Below, in pieces: positions 1-8,768 of a stretch of DNA of 46,162 nucleotides. The translations under genes and the position numbers were made by a program. This DNA is from Lachnospiraceae bacterium Zagget2. GTDB lineage: Bacteria > Bacillota > Clostridia > Lachnospirales > Lachnospiraceae. Below the pieces are notes generated by a model, which saw nothing but the letters and a program-made list of their open reading frames with translations, was not told the DNA's origin and searched no databases. Positions within the stretch are counted from its first letter, which is position 1. The number at the start of each line of letters is the position of its first letter. The stretch spans positions 34,668-80,829 of the forward strand of contig MSHD01000024.1 of NCBI GenBank assembly GCA_001941045.1, read 5' to 3'.

Positions 1-513
1 GAGCTGACCGGCGGCACGGGTTATGATGATGTGATCTGTTTCGCTCCGGTGAAATCGGTTGTGGAACAGGCGGACGGTATCCTGGGACACGACGGCTGCC
101 TGAATTTCTTTGCAGGTCCGACGAACACGCAGTTTAAAGCGGAGTTCAATTTCTACAATGTGCATTATGCGAGCACGCATGTCGTCGGAACGAGCGGCGG
201 AAATACCGATGATATGCGCGAGGCGATCCAGATGATGAACAGCGGACGCATCAATCCGGCGGCGATGGTGACGCATATCGGCGGTCTGAACGCTGAAGCG
301 GAGACGACGCTGAATCTGCCGAATATCCCGGGCGGTAAGAAGCTGATCTACACGCAGATCGATTTACCGCTGGCGGCGCTTGCAGATTTTGAGGAGCTGG
401 GAAAGACGGATCCGCTGTTTGCGGAGCTCGACAAGCTGGTAAAGGCGAACAACGGCCTGTGGAATGGCGACGCGGAGAAGTACCTGCTGTCCCACGCAAA
501 ACCGATCGAGTAA
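1..513 (+). CDS. Zinc-binding alcohol dehydrogenase family protein, C-terminal part (L-sorbose-1-phosphate reductase-like)
   Basis: The reading frame is open from base 1 to a TAA at 511-513, so this is the last 170 codons of a gene whose start lies outside the window. The visible part resembles the C-terminal half of zinc-dependent medium-chain dehydrogenases of the L-sorbose-1-phosphate reductase type: it has the stretches CLNFFAGP, VGTSGGNTDD and MVTHIGGL that I associate with that subgroup. Such enzymes oxidise or reduce sugar phosphates or polyols with NAD(P) in the cytoplasm. The catalytic zinc ligands and Rossmann fold are upstream and cannot be checked. A strong terminator follows directly, so it is the last gene of its transcript. 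Family is fairly sure; exact substrate is not. Confidence 0.75.
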   Translation, partial: ELTGGTGYDDVICFAPVKSVVEQADGILGHDGCLNFFAGPTNTQFKAEFNFYNVHYASTHVVGTSGGNTDDMREAIQMMNSGRINPAAMVTHIGGLNAEAETTLNLPNIPGGKKLIYTQIDLPLAALADFEELGKTDPLFAELDKLVKANNGLWNGDAEKYLLSHAKPIE

Positions 514-529
514 GATCATCAGAAGACAA

Positions 530-567
530 TACGCAGTGGCCTGTAAAAAGCCACTGCGTATTTTTTT
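530..567 (+). terminator. Rho-independent terminator after the dehydrogenase gene
   Basis: An 11-bp perfect stem, TACGCAGTGGC (530-540) with GCCACTGCGTA (550-560), has a 9-nt A-rich loop and is followed by seven T residues (561-567). It lies 17 bp after the stop codon and separates this transcript from the sporulation operon. Confidence 0.9.
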
Positions 568-572
568 GTCTG

Positions 573-600
573 TCATAAAACCTGTCCCCTTTCATATATT
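573..600 (+). promoter_or_regulatory. Probable sigma-E-type promoter of the spoIIIA operon
   Basis: TCATAAA (573-579) and CATATATT (593-600) are 13 bp apart. They resemble the sigma-E -35 (ATA-rich) and -10 (CATACAHT) consensus known from Bacillus subtilis, where spoIIIA is a mother-cell sigma-E operon. Transcription would begin near 607. The -10 box sits in the loop of an 11-bp inverted repeat. Assignment rests on sequence similarity and operon identity. Confidence 0.55.
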
Positions 601-616
601 GAAACAAGGGGACAGG
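581..616 (+). repeat. 11-bp perfect inverted repeat around the spoIIIAA promoter and ribosome binding site
   Basis: CCTGTCCCCTT (581-591) is perfectly repeated in inverse orientation as AAGGGGACAGG (606-616), with 14 bp between. The right arm contains the purine-rich ribosome binding site for the ATG at 621. The repeat could be a DNA operator, or in a read-through transcript a hairpin hiding the ribosome binding site. It has no T-run and is not a terminator. Confidence 0.6.
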
Positions 617-620
617 GATT

Positions 621-1529
621 ATGAAGAAACGGGATATTTTCTCAATATTTCCGGAGATGCTGCGGCAGCCGCTTGTACATGGAGGATTTACACAGCAAAA
701 TCTTCGGGAGCTTCGCATCCGCGCAGAGCGTCCGCTCATTGTGAACAGCAGCGGACGGGAGCGAATACTGGATCGGCGTTTTACAGGGGCGGAGGTCGGT
801 GAGATCCTGGCATATCTGGGAAATTATTCTCTGTATGCCTGGGAGGATGAGATCCGGCAGGGCTTCCTTTCTCTTCCGGGAGGACATCGCGTCGGCATTG
901 CCGGGAAGACGGTGCTGGAATGTGGGAAGGTGCGCACGTTGTCCGAGGTCTCTTCCCTGAATATCCGTTTTGCACACGAGGTGAAGGGCTGCGCGGATGG
1001 GGTGCTCCCACATTTATGGGAAGGCGGGCGGTTGTGCCATACGCTGTTCGTATCTGCGCCGGGCAGAGGAAAGACGACGTTGCTTCGCGACTGCATCCGG
1101 CAGATTTCCGATGGGCGTGGTGAGCATCCGGGCATGACAGTCGGGCTTGTCGACGAACGATCGGAGATTGCAGGTTCTTTCTGCGGTATTCCATCCAATG
1201 ATGTCGGGCTGAGAACGGACGTGCTCGACGGCTGCCAGAAGGCGGAGGGACTGATGATGCTGATCCGTTCGATGTCCCCGGACGTAGTGGCAGCGGATGA
1301 GGTGGGAAGCCCGGAAGAACTGGCGGCGCTGCGGCATGCAATGAATTGTGGCTGCACGCTGCTGGCAACCACACACGGCGACTCGCCGGAGGAGCTGAAA
1401 AGAAAGCCTGTACTGGCTGAGATGATCGGGACTGCCCTGTTTGAGCGCTATGTGTTTCTGGAAAATGGGAAGGAGCCGGGGCGTATCAGAATGATTCTGG
1501 ACGGACAATACCGGAACATAAAAGTATGA
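621..1529 (+). CDS. spoIIIAA: Stage III sporulation protein AA (ATPase)
   Basis: This 302-residue protein is the cytoplasmic ATPase of the SpoIIIA-SpoIIQ complex that links mother cell and forespore after engulfment. It has a Walker A loop (APGRGKTT, about residues 146-153), a Walker B-like VGLVDERSE (about 173-181) and the ATTHG stretch near residue 253, all typical of SpoIIIAA, which is related to secretion ATPases of the type II/IV class. Length is normal for the family. It is the first gene of the eight-gene operon and overlaps spoIIIAB by 4 bp (ATGA), which implies translational coupling. The ATG at 621 follows an AGGGGACAGGG ribosome binding site. Confidence 0.95.
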   Translation: MKKRDIFSIFPEMLRQPLVHGGFTQQNLRELRIRAERPLIVNSSGRERILDRRFTGAEVGEILAYLGNYSLYAWEDEIRQGFLSLPGGHRVGIAGKTVLECGKVRTLSEVSSLNIRFAHEVKGCADGVLPHLWEGGRLCHTLFVSAPGRGKTTLLRDCIRQISDGRGEHPGMTVGLVDERSEIAGSFCGIPSNDVGLRTDVLDGCQKAEGLMMLIRSMSPDVVAADEVGSPEELAALRHAMNCGCTLLATTHGDSPEELKRKPVLAEMIGTALFERYVFLENGKEPGRIRMILDGQYRNIKV

Positions 1530-2041
1530 GGTGGTTCGGGATTCTTCTGCTTCTGGCAGGAACGGGCGGGCTCGGCATGCGTATGGCGGATGAGCTGGAT
1601 ATGAGGATCCGGGAGCTGCAGTCATTACAGCAGATTGTCCTGCTTCTGAATGGGGAGATCCGTTATCTTCACCGGCCGCTGCCGGAAGCGTTCAGCAGTG
1701 TGGAAAAGAGGGCGCAGCCGCCGTTTCAGGACTTCTTCCGACGTGTGGCGGAAGATCTTAGAAGACGAAACGGACAGAGTGCACAGATTATCTGGGAGAG
1801 GAATCTGAAAAGCTGCGTCAGGGAGCTTCATCTGACAGAGCAGGATGTGAGAGAGCTGAAGGAACTGGGCGGCATGCTGGGATGCCTGGATGTGAAGCAG
1901 CAGCTTGGGGCGCTGGACTATTATCAGGAAAATCTGAACCGCGCATTGGATGATGCTGTGGAGGACGCGAAGAAGCGAAAAAAGCTGTACCGTTATCTGG
2001 GGATCCTGAGCGGAGCGCTGGTGGCGGTTTTTATTCTGTAA
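1526..2041 (+). CDS. spoIIIAB: Stage III sporulation protein AB
   Basis: A 171-residue protein with an N-terminal hydrophobic segment (WFGILLLLAGTGGLGM, about residues 3-18) and a C-terminal one (YLGILSGALVAVFIL, at the very end), joined by a charged helical region. This matches SpoIIIAB, which resembles GspF-type platform proteins of secretion systems and sits in the mother-cell membrane. It starts inside the spoIIIAA stop codon and is followed 12 bp later by spoIIIAC. Identification is by operon position, length and topology. Confidence 0.9.
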   Translation: MRWFGILLLLAGTGGLGMRMADELDMRIRELQSLQQIVLLLNGEIRYLHRPLPEAFSSVEKRAQPPFQDFFRRVAEDLRRRNGQSAQIIWERNLKSCVRELHLTEQDVRELKELGGMLGCLDVKQQLGALDYYQENLNRALDDAVEDAKKRKKLYRYLGILSGALVAVFIL

Positions 2042-2053
2042 GGTGGGACGGTT

Positions 2054-2248
2054 ATGAGCGTAACGATGATCTTTAAAATTGCCGCGGTGGGGATTCTGGT
2101 TTCTGTGCTCTCACAGGTACTGAAACACAGCGGGCGGGACGAGCAGGCATTTCTGACGAGTCTGGCAGGGCTGCTTCTGGTGCTGTTCTGGTTGATTCCC
2201 TATGTCTATGAACTCTTTGAAATGATGCAGGAGCTCTTCACGCTCTAG
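2054..2248 (+). CDS. spoIIIAC: Stage III sporulation protein AC
   Basis: A 64-residue, almost wholly hydrophobic protein with two predicted membrane helices (about 6-20 and 38-58), the normal size of SpoIIIAC. It is a membrane component of the sporulation feeding-tube channel. The ATG at 2054 follows an AAGGTGGG ribosome binding site (2040-2047). It lies between spoIIIAB and spoIIIAD in the conserved order. Confidence 0.9.
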   Translation: MSVTMIFKIAAVGILVSVLSQVLKHSGRDEQAFLTSLAGLLLVLFWLIPYVYELFEMMQELFTL

Positions 2249-2260
2249 GAGGTGGATGAG

Positions 2261-2644
2261 ATGGTGCGGATCGCTCTGCTGGGAATCGTCGGCGTTCTGC
2301 TGGCACAGCAGCTGAAGGCTCTGAAATCGGAGTTCGCGGTTTATCTGTGTCTGGGTGTCAGCCTGCTGATCTTCCTGAGCCTGACAGAGCAGCTGGCGCT
2401 GATCATGGATACACTTGCGGCAATTCAGGAAAGTCTGCCGCTGAATACCGGTTATCTGCAGATACTGATGAAGATTGTCGGGATCAGCTATATCGCAGAA
2501 TTTGCATCGGATCTGTGCAAGGATGCGGGATATCAGACGATTGCAGGGCAGATCCGGATTTTTGGGAAGCTGACCGTTCTGGCAGTGAGTATGCCGGTTT
2601 TCTCCGCGCTGCTTGATGCGATACATGGATTCCTCGGGGGATAA
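2261..2644 (+). CDS. spoIIIAD: Stage III sporulation protein AD
   Basis: A protein of 127 residues with several membrane helices, typical for SpoIIIAD, which is related to SpoIIIAC and forms part of the same channel complex. I chose the ATG at 2261 because an AGGAGG box at 2247-2252 lies 8 bp upstream. An in-frame GTG at 2252 would add three residues but overlaps that box. The box itself overlaps the stop codon of spoIIIAC (2246-2248), so the two genes are tightly coupled. Confidence 0.9.
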   Translation: MVRIALLGIVGVLLAQQLKALKSEFAVYLCLGVSLLIFLSLTEQLALIMDTLAAIQESLPLNTGYLQILMKIVGISYIAEFASDLCKDAGYQTIAGQIRIFGKLTVLAVSMPVFSALLDAIHGFLGG

Positions 2645-2647
2645 AAC

Positions 2648-3679
2648 ATGGAAGAGATTGATTACGGGGAGATTCAACGCCTGCTGGATGAGCAGCTGGG
2701 AGGTTTCCCTGACTTTCAGAATATGGTAGAGAGCGGAGCCAGAGGAGAAAGTCTGCTTTCCTTAAAAGATATCGCTTCTCTTTTACAGAACGCGCTGTTC
2801 GGAGAGCTGCTTGCTCAGAGAGAACTGTGGCTGAATATTCTGATTCTGGCGATTGCTGCGGCCGTATTACTTCATTTTGCAGATGTATTCCAGAATCGCA
2901 GCGTGCCGGAGATCAGCTTCTGCATGATTTATATGATTCTGTTTCTGCTTCTGATGAGTTCGTTTCGTACGTGCCTGGGAATTGCAGAGGATGTGATGGC
3001 GGTGATGCGAAGCTTTATGACGGTACTCGCTCCGGCTTATTTCCTTGCGATGACCTTATCATCCTATCTTACGTCAGCGGGAGTCTATTATGAATTCTTC
3101 CTTCTGCTGATCAGCGGCCTGCAGTGGCTGATCGAGTCCTTTGTCCTGCCCTGTGCTGAGATCTATGTGCTGCTCATTCTGGTCAATCATCTCTCGAAGG
3201 AAAAGCGGCTCGGACAGTTCGCGAAGCTCGTGTCGATGGCGGCGGATTGGAGCCTGAAAGCTGCGATTACCCTTGTCTGCGGCTTTCACATGATACAGGG
3301 GCTGGTCTCACCGGCGGCGGATTCTTTCCGCAATCTGGCCGCGAGCCGGGGGATCGTCATGGTGCCCGGTATCGGCAGCGCAGGCAGCGGCGTGGCGGAT
3401 CTGGTGCTTGGCTCCGCGGTGCTGATCAAGAACGGAATCGGTGCGGCGGCTCTGATTGTTCTGATCCTGCTCTGTCTCGTCCCGCTCGCAAAGCTGGCAG
3501 TGATCATGGCGGTGTACTATCTGCTTGCGGCGGTGCTGCAGCCAGTGTCGGACGAGCGGATTATCGGCTGCCTGAGTGGAATGGGAAACGGTGTGCGGCT
3601 GCTCTTCCGCGCGGTATTCACAGTGCTTGCACTGTTTTTTCTGACGATTGCGCTTACGACGGTGTTGACGGGAGGCTGA
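2648..3679 (+). CDS. spoIIIAE: Stage III sporulation protein AE
   Basis: A 343-residue polytopic membrane protein of the SpoIIIAE family, the largest integral membrane part of the SpoIIIA channel. After a soluble N-terminus (about 1-55) come several hydrophobic helices and the conserved glycine-rich stretch VPGIGSAGSG near residue 240. Bacillus SpoIIIAE is about 400 residues with an N-terminal signal-like helix. Here the frame has a stop (the spoIIIAD stop codon) directly before the ATG, so no upstream extension is possible and the signal-like helix is absent. It is followed after 4 bp by spoIIIAF. Confidence 0.92.
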   Translation: MEEIDYGEIQRLLDEQLGGFPDFQNMVESGARGESLLSLKDIASLLQNALFGELLAQRELWLNILILAIAAAVLLHFADVFQNRSVPEISFCMIYMILFLLLMSSFRTCLGIAEDVMAVMRSFMTVLAPAYFLAMTLSSYLTSAGVYYEFFLLLISGLQWLIESFVLPCAEIYVLLILVNHLSKEKRLGQFAKLVSMAADWSLKAAITLVCGFHMIQGLVSPAADSFRNLAASRGIVMVPGIGSAGSGVADLVLGSAVLIKNGIGAAALIVLILLCLVPLAKLAVIMAVYYLLAAVLQPVSDERIIGCLSGMGNGVRLLFRAVFTVLALFFLTIALTTVLTGG

Positions 3680-3683
3680 AGAG

Positions 3684-3917
3684 ATGGAGGAAATACGGGA
3701 GATGGTCCGGGTGGTCACGGTTTTCTACCTGCTTGAACAGATGGTGCTGAACCTGCTGCCCGGAGGGGGTTATGAGAAGTATGTGCGGTTTTATCTGGGA
3801 CTGCTGCTGGTATTGCTCCTGCTGCAGCCGATTTCAGGAGTGGCTGGTTTTGCGGAGCAGCTGAATGCGGAGGCGGTGGTCCTGCAGCTGGAGCAGGAGG
3901 TGGAGAAGATCCGGTGA
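3684..3917 (+). CDS. spoIIIAF: Stage III sporulation protein AF, short form
   Basis: Only 77 residues long: two hydrophobic segments (about 7-26 and 35-50) and a short helical tail ending in LQLEQEVEKIR. Position between spoIIIAE and spoIIIAG and the two-helix N-terminus identify it as SpoIIIAF. The Bacillus protein is about 200 residues and carries a ring-building soluble domain after these helices; that domain is missing. The stop codon overlaps the GTG start of spoIIIAG (GTGA, 3914-3917), so the end looks settled and not a simple sequencing frameshift. Either a natural lineage-specific short form or a deletion. Confidence 0.8.
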   Translation: MEEIREMVRVVTVFYLLEQMVLNLLPGGGYEKYVRFYLGLLLVLLLLQPISGVAGFAEQLNAEAVVLQLEQEVEKIR

Positions 3918-4444
3918 ACAGGGAGAAATGGGAAAAATGGAGGAAAAAATACTGGCCGCCGAGGAAGGATCAGTTGTTGATTCTGGCGCTGCTGGGGCTG
4001 CTGCTTGCAGTTATTGCAGTCCCGGTGCAGAAGAACGACGGGGAAGCATCGGACGCGGCAGTGCTCCCGGCAGAGACAGAGGAGACCAGGGAAGATTATG
4101 AGAGCCGGCTGGAGAGCAGACTCGAGGAGATGCTCTCCCAGGTTGAGGGGATTGGAAAAGTGCGTGTCATGCTGACTTTTGCGGACAGCGGACAGAAACA
4201 GGTTGAGAAAGATGTGAACGTTACCGAAAATTCGACGCAGGAGGAGACGGTCTATGAGGATCAGGGCAGCAGTGAACGCACGCCCTATGTAAGTTCCGAG
4301 ACGCCGCCGCAGGTGGAAGGCGTCCTGGTGATTGCCGAGGGCGGCGACGACGGCGATGTAAAAGCGGATATCATAGAGGCTGCGCAGGCATTATTTGGTA
4401 TTGAAGCACATAAAATTAAAATCATGAAGTATGGAGGCGATTAA
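3914..4444 (+). CDS. spoIIIAG: Stage III sporulation protein AG
   Basis: A 176-residue protein with one membrane helix (LLILALLGLLLAVIAVPV, about 21-38) and an extracytoplasmic domain. In the family this domain forms the large ring between mother cell and forespore membranes. The stretch EGIGKVRVMLTF (about 77-88) and the C-terminal ALFGIEAHKIKIMK fit the ring-building motif. The GTG start overlaps the spoIIIAF stop by 4 bp, and spoIIIAH begins on the next base after the TAA. Confidence 0.9.
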   Translation: MNREKWEKWRKKYWPPRKDQLLILALLGLLLAVIAVPVQKNDGEASDAAVLPAETEETREDYESRLESRLEEMLSQVEGIGKVRVMLTFADSGQKQVEKDVNVTENSTQEETVYEDQGSSERTPYVSSETPPQVEGVLVIAEGGDDGDVKADIIEAAQALFGIEAHKIKIMKYGGD

Positions 4445-5167
4445 GTGAAAGCAAAGCAGCCCTTAAAGAAACCTGTGATAAAGAAACCCGTATTCAGGAA
4501 GAATCAGGTCATCATTACGGCGCTGGCGGCCATGATCGCAGTCGCCGGTTATCTGAATTATTCTGGCGCCAGCCTGGACGCGTCTCTGCTCAGCGCGAAC
4601 AGTGAATCCGTTGAGGAAGAGGACACGGATCTGGCGCTGGACATCTCGGCGGAAGACAGCTATGCAGGGACCGGGGAGACAGACGTCGCCGATCTTGGCG
4701 AAGAGTATACGGAGGAGATTGCCAGCCTTGATGAAGACTATGACAGCAGCGCTGAGGCGACGACGGAGACGGCGTCGGCGGGAGAAACCGTTCTCGTGAC
4801 GGGAACGGTGGGCGTCGGCATTGTGTCTGAGGCGAAGGTGACAAGGGAGCAGACCCGCTCGAAAAATAAGGAAATGCTGATGGAACTGATTGAGAGCAGC
4901 ACGATCACGGAGGAACAGAAGCAGAGCGCCGTCGATGCGATGGTGAGCATGACGGACGTGGCGGAGAGAGAGCTGGCGGCGGAGACGCTTTTGATGGCGC
5001 AGGGCTTTGATGAAGCTGTGGTAAGTATTACGGATGACAGCGCAGATGTGGTAGTCAGCAGCGCACAGGTCAGCGATGCGGAGCGCGCTCAGATCGAAGA
5101 TATCGTCAAACGCAAGACGGGAATCGAGGCTGCCAATATCACGATCACGCCGGTGACAGCAGAATGA
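4445..5167 (+). CDS. spoIIIAH: Stage III sporulation protein AH
   Basis: A 240-residue protein with a basic cytoplasmic start, a single membrane helix (VIITALAAMIAVAGYLNY, about 22-39), a long acidic linker (about 48-105) and a C-terminal domain related to YscJ/FliF ring proteins. In sporulation it meets forespore SpoIIQ across the intermembrane space. The GTG start directly follows the spoIIIAG stop, with an AGGCGATTAA box upstream. Last gene of the operon. The acidic linker of roughly 55 residues is long and low in complexity. Confidence 0.92.
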   Translation: MKAKQPLKKPVIKKPVFRKNQVIITALAAMIAVAGYLNYSGASLDASLLSANSESVEEEDTDLALDISAEDSYAGTGETDVADLGEEYTEEIASLDEDYDSSAEATTETASAGETVLVTGTVGVGIVSEAKVTREQTRSKNKEMLMELIESSTITEEQKQSAVDAMVSMTDVAERELAAETLLMAQGFDEAVVSITDDSADVVVSSAQVSDAERAQIEDIVKRKTGIEAANITITPVTAE

Positions 5168-5206
5168 CAAAGTAACTGTTCGTATCTGGCAAAAAAATCT
5201 GGCGTT

Positions 5207-5231
5207 TTGAACAAATGTATGATACTATAAA
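5207..5231 (+). promoter_or_regulatory. Possible promoter upstream of the pyrophosphatase gene
   Basis: The 94-bp gap between spoIIIAH and hppA is A+T-rich and contains TTGAAC (5207-5212) and an extended -10-like TGATACTAT (5220-5228). Their spacing is too short to form one sigma-A promoter, so the match is weak. A direct repeat ATCTGGC lies just upstream (5184-5190 and 5197-5203). No terminator hairpin is visible after spoIIIAH. Confidence 0.3.
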
Positions 5232-5261
5232 TGTATCAAACTACATATGAGAGGAAACTAG

Positions 5262-7244
5262 ATGGAGAGATGGATGTGCATTGTACCGGCGGCCGCTGTA
5301 CTGGCCCTGCTTTTTGCAGGTCTTCAGGCGCGAAAGGTGAGTCGGCAGCAGCCGGGTACGGACAGAATGAAAGAGATTGCCGCGGCGATCGCAGAGGGAG
5401 CACGCGCATTCCTGACAGCAGAGTATAAGATCCTCGTCATTTTCGTGGCAGTGCTTTTTATACTGATCGGTGTGGGTATCGGGAGCTGGGTGACAGCAGT
5501 ATGCTTTGTGGTGGGAGCAGTGTTCTCGACCGCGGCCGGATACTTCGGTATGACGGTTGCCACGAAGGCCAACGTGCGCACGGCCAACGCAGCGCGGGAA
5601 AGCGGCATGAACAAAGCGCTGTCGGTCGCTTTTGCAGGCGGTACGGTGATGGGGATGTGTGTGGCCGGACTCGGAGCGCTCGGCGTCAGTATGATCTACA
5701 TCCTCACCGGCAATGTAGAGGTGCTGTCGGGCTTCAGTCTCGGCGCTTCTTCTATCGCACTGTTTGCCCGTGTGGGCGGCGGTATTTACACGAAAGCAGC
5801 GGATGTCGGCGCCGACCTGGTCGGCAAAGTGGGAAAAGGGATCCCGGAGGACGACCCGCGCAATCCGGCGGTTATCGCGGATAATGTCGGAGACAACGTC
5901 GGCGATGTCGCGGGCATGGGCGCCGATCTCTTTGAATCCTATGTCGGTTCCCTTGTGTCGGCGCTGACGCTCGGAGCAGCCGTCGCAGCGGTCTCCGGCG
6001 TACTGTTTCCGCTTCTGATTTCAGCCTGCGGCCTGATCGCTTCCATTATCGCCACATTCTTTGTGAAGGACAGCGAGGGTAATGATCTGCAGAAAGCACT
6101 CACGAAAGGAAGTTATGTATCGGCAGCCCTGGTGATTCTTGCATCGCTGGTTCTGAGCCGGTATTTATTTGAAGATATGAGCGCGGCGATCGCCGTGATC
6201 TCCGGCCTGCTTGTTGGCGTTGTGATCGGTAAGGTTACGGAATACTATACCTCCGACGCCTATAAGCCGGTACAGAAGGTCGGTGAGCAGTCGGAGACGG
6301 GCGCTGCGACGACGATTATCAGCGGTGTCGCGGTTGGAATGAAGTCGACGGCCATTCCGCTCCTGCTGATCAGTGTTGCTATTTTCATTTCCTACCGTGT
6401 GAATGGACTGTACGGCATTGCACTTGCCGCGGTAGGTATGCTCTCCACGACGGGTATCACGGTCGCGGTCGACGCCTATGGCCCGATTGCAGATAATGCG
6501 GGCGGAATCGCAGAGATGTCCGGCCTCGACGAGTCGGTGCGTGAGATCACGGACAAGCTGGACTCTGTCGGGAATACGACGGCAGCTATGGGAAAGGGCT
6601 TCGCGATCGGTTCTGCGGCGCTGACAGCCCTTGCACTCTTCGTCTCCTATGCCAATGCGGTAGGCCTGGAGGCCATCAATCTTCTGGATTACCGGGTGAT
6701 CATTGGCCTTTTCCTGGGAGGGATGCTGACCTTCCTTTTCTCGGCACTTACGATGGAGTCGGTATCGAAAGCCGCTTATAAGATGATCGAGGAGGTGCGG
6801 CGGCAGTTCCGCGAGAAGCCGGGCATTATGGAAGGCAGGGAGCGCCCGGATTACACTTCCTGCGTGGCGATTTCCACGACGGCTGCGCTTCATGAGATGC
6901 TGCTCCCGGGCGTGATGGCGGTGCTGGTTCCTGTCGCGGTCAGCCTGCTTCTGGGCGTTGAGGCGCTCGGCGGTCTGCTCAGCGGCGCGCTGGTGACGGG
7001 CGTTCTTCTGGCGATCTTTATGTCCAATTCGGGCGGCGCCTGGGATAACGCCAAGAAATATATTGAGAGCGGCCACCATGGCGGTAAAGGAAGCAAGGCA
7101 CACAAGGCTGCAGTGGTCGGCGATACCGTGGGGGATCCGTTTAAGGATACGTCAGGCCCGGCGATCAATATTCTGATCAAGCTGATGACAATCGTATCTC
7201 TGGTGTTTGCGCCTTTGTTCCTTTCCATCGGCGCGATTTTGTAG
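5262..7244 (+). CDS. hppA: Membrane-bound, K+-dependent-type ion-translocating pyrophosphatase
   Basis: A 660-residue polytopic enzyme that hydrolyses pyrophosphate and pumps H+ and/or Na+ out of the cytoplasm. The acidic substrate-binding region with [16 protein letters not shown] and [11 protein letters not shown] (about residues 195-226) and the C-terminal [15 protein letters not shown] (about 621-635) are diagnostic. The stretch GNTTAA (about 437-442) has Ala where K+-independent enzymes have Lys, which points to the K+-dependent class. Whether it pumps Na+ or H+ I cannot decide. The ATG at 5262 follows GAGAGGA (5249-5255). The MocR-type gene starts 12 bp downstream, so both may share a transcript. 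Confidence 0.95.
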   Translation: MERWMCIVPAAAVLALLFAGLQARKVSRQQPGTDRMKEIAAAIAEGARAFLTAEYKILVIFVAVLFILIGVGIGSWVTAVCFVVGAVFSTAAGYFGMTVATKANVRTANAARESGMNKALSVAFAGGTVMGMCVAGLGALGVSMIYILTGNVEVLSGFSLGASSIALFARVGGGIYTKAADVGADLVGKVGKGIPEDDPRNPAVIADNVGDNVGDVAGMGADLFESYVGSLVSALTLGAAVAAVSGVLFPLLISACGLIASIIATFFVKDSEGNDLQKALTKGSYVSAALVILASLVLSRYLFEDMSAAIAVISGLLVGVVIGKVTEYYTSDAYKPVQKVGEQSETGAATTIISGVAVGMKSTAIPLLLISVAIFISYRVNGLYGIALAAVGMLSTTGITVAVDAYGPIADNAGGIAEMSGLDESVREITDKLDSVGNTTAAMGKGFAIGSAALTALALFVSYANAVGLEAINLLDYRVIIGLFLGGMLTFLFSALTMESVSKAAYKMIEEVRRQFREKPGIMEGRERPDYTSCVAISTTAALHEMLLPGVMAVLVPVAVSLLLGVEALGGLLSGALVTGVLLAIFMSNSGGAWDNAKKYIESGHHGGKGSKAHKAAVVGDTVGDPFKDTSGPAINILIKLMTIVSLVFAPLFLSIGAIL

Positions 7245-7256
7245 GAGCAGATTCTC

Positions 7257-8708
7257 ATGCTCACCTATTCTTTTGAAAACAGAGGGAAGGAAAGCCTGTA
7301 CACCTGGCTCTATAGATGCATGAAGGATGACATCCTGTCCGGAAAGCTCGTGAGCGGTGAGAAGCTTCCTTCAAAGCGCAGCTTTGCGCGGCAGCTTGGC
7401 GTCAGTACACTCACCGTTGAGAATGCTTACGCGTTGCTGCAGACGGAGGGCTATGTCAGCTCCCTTCCTAAAAAAGGCTATTATGTCGCGGATATTCCGC
7501 CTGCGTTTCACAGGTCACAGCCGGGGGCGGTTTCCGCCCCTGATTCTGTTGCCGTATCGTTTGAACAGCCGGAAGAGCAGCAGTTTTTTGCAGACTTTTC
7601 CAGCAACCAGACACGGAAAGAAAATTTTCCCTTCTCGGTCTGGACGAAACTGATTCGCCGGGTAATGACGGAACAGGGGGAGAATCTGCTGAAAAATTCG
7701 CCCGGCGGCGGTATCCTGCCGCTGCGTGAGGCGATTGCGGAGCAGTTGCGGGAATTCCGGGATATGCAGGTGTCGCCGGAGCAGATTATCGTTGGCGCGG
7801 GGACAGAGTATCTCTATGGCCTTTTGATTCAGCTGCTTGGCCTTGACAGCGTTTATGCCGTGGAGAATCCCGGTTATCAGAAGATATGGAAGATTTATCA
7901 GGCGCATGGAGTTGCCTGCAGGTATATCGATCTGGACCGCAGCGGGATGCAGCCGGAGCTCTTAAAAGTTTCCGGCGCGAATGTCATTCACATTTCCCCG
8001 TCGCATCATTTTCCGACCGGCATTACGATGCCGATCAGCCGGCGCCATGAATTGCTTGCCTGGGCCAGTGAGGAGGAAGAGCGCTATATTATTGAGGACG
8101 ATTATGACAGCGAGTTCCGTCTGTCAGGGAAGCCGGTCCCGACGCTGCAGAGCATTGATCAGAATGGGCGTGTGATCTATATCAACACTTTTACGAAGAG
8201 CCTTGCCTCTACAATCCGTATCAGTTATATGGTGCTGCCCGCCTCGCTGCTGGCCAGGTACCGTGAGCGGCTGGACTTTTATTCCTGCACGGTATCCAAT
8301 TTTGAACAGTACACGCTGGCGGCATTCATCCGGGAAGGACATTACGAGAAGCATATTAACCGGATGCGGAACAACTGCAGGAAAAAACGCAATCTGCTGC
8401 TGGATGCGATTGCGCGCAGTCCGCTCTCAGCGTTGGTCAGCATCTCGGAGGAGGACGCCGGATTGCATTTCCTCATGCATGTCAGGACAAATCTCACCGA
8501 TGAGGAACTTATGAGTCGCGCGGCCGAAAAGGGGATACGTCTGACAGGACTTTCTTATTATTTTCGCGGAGGGGAAGGACAGAGCCGATCTGCCCATACG
8601 TTTGTCGTCAATTATTCCAATATTGACGAGAATCGGATCGAGGAGGCGGTGGAGCGCTTATATCAGGCGCTTCATTTTTCGGTTGACGAAGCTGCTCTGT
8701 CATGTTAG
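7257..8708 (+). CDS. MocR/PdxR-type transcriptional regulator (GntR HTH fused to aminotransferase domain)
   Basis: A 483-residue protein. Residues about 12-78 form a GntR-type winged helix ([22 protein letters not shown], then [13 protein letters not shown]). Residues about 110-475 form a fold-type I aminotransferase domain with [12 protein letters not shown] and the PLP-binding Lys at about 314 in TFTKSLAST. MocR proteins use PLP or an amino-acid adduct as effector and usually control vitamin B6, GABA or amino acid genes. No such target lies next to it here. A TAGGAG box (7242-7247, overlapping the hppA stop) sits 9 bp before the ATG. Target genes unknown. Confidence 0.88.
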   Translation: MLTYSFENRGKESLYTWLYRCMKDDILSGKLVSGEKLPSKRSFARQLGVSTLTVENAYALLQTEGYVSSLPKKGYYVADIPPAFHRSQPGAVSAPDSVAVSFEQPEEQQFFADFSSNQTRKENFPFSVWTKLIRRVMTEQGENLLKNSPGGGILPLREAIAEQLREFRDMQVSPEQIIVGAGTEYLYGLLIQLLGLDSVYAVENPGYQKIWKIYQAHGVACRYIDLDRSGMQPELLKVSGANVIHISPSHHFPTGITMPISRRHELLAWASEEEERYIIEDDYDSEFRLSGKPVPTLQSIDQNGRVIYINTFTKSLASTIRISYMVLPASLLARYRERLDFYSCTVSNFEQYTLAAFIREGHYEKHINRMRNNCRKKRNLLLDAIARSPLSALVSISEEDAGLHFLMHVRTNLTDEELMSRAAEKGIRLTGLSYYFRGGEGQSRSAHTFVVNYSNIDENRIEEAVERLYQALHFSVDEAALSC

Positions 8709-8768
8709 TGTGATTAATTGTGGCGATACTTTTTGCTGCACTTCAGAAAGAAAAGAGAAAAGAAGGCA

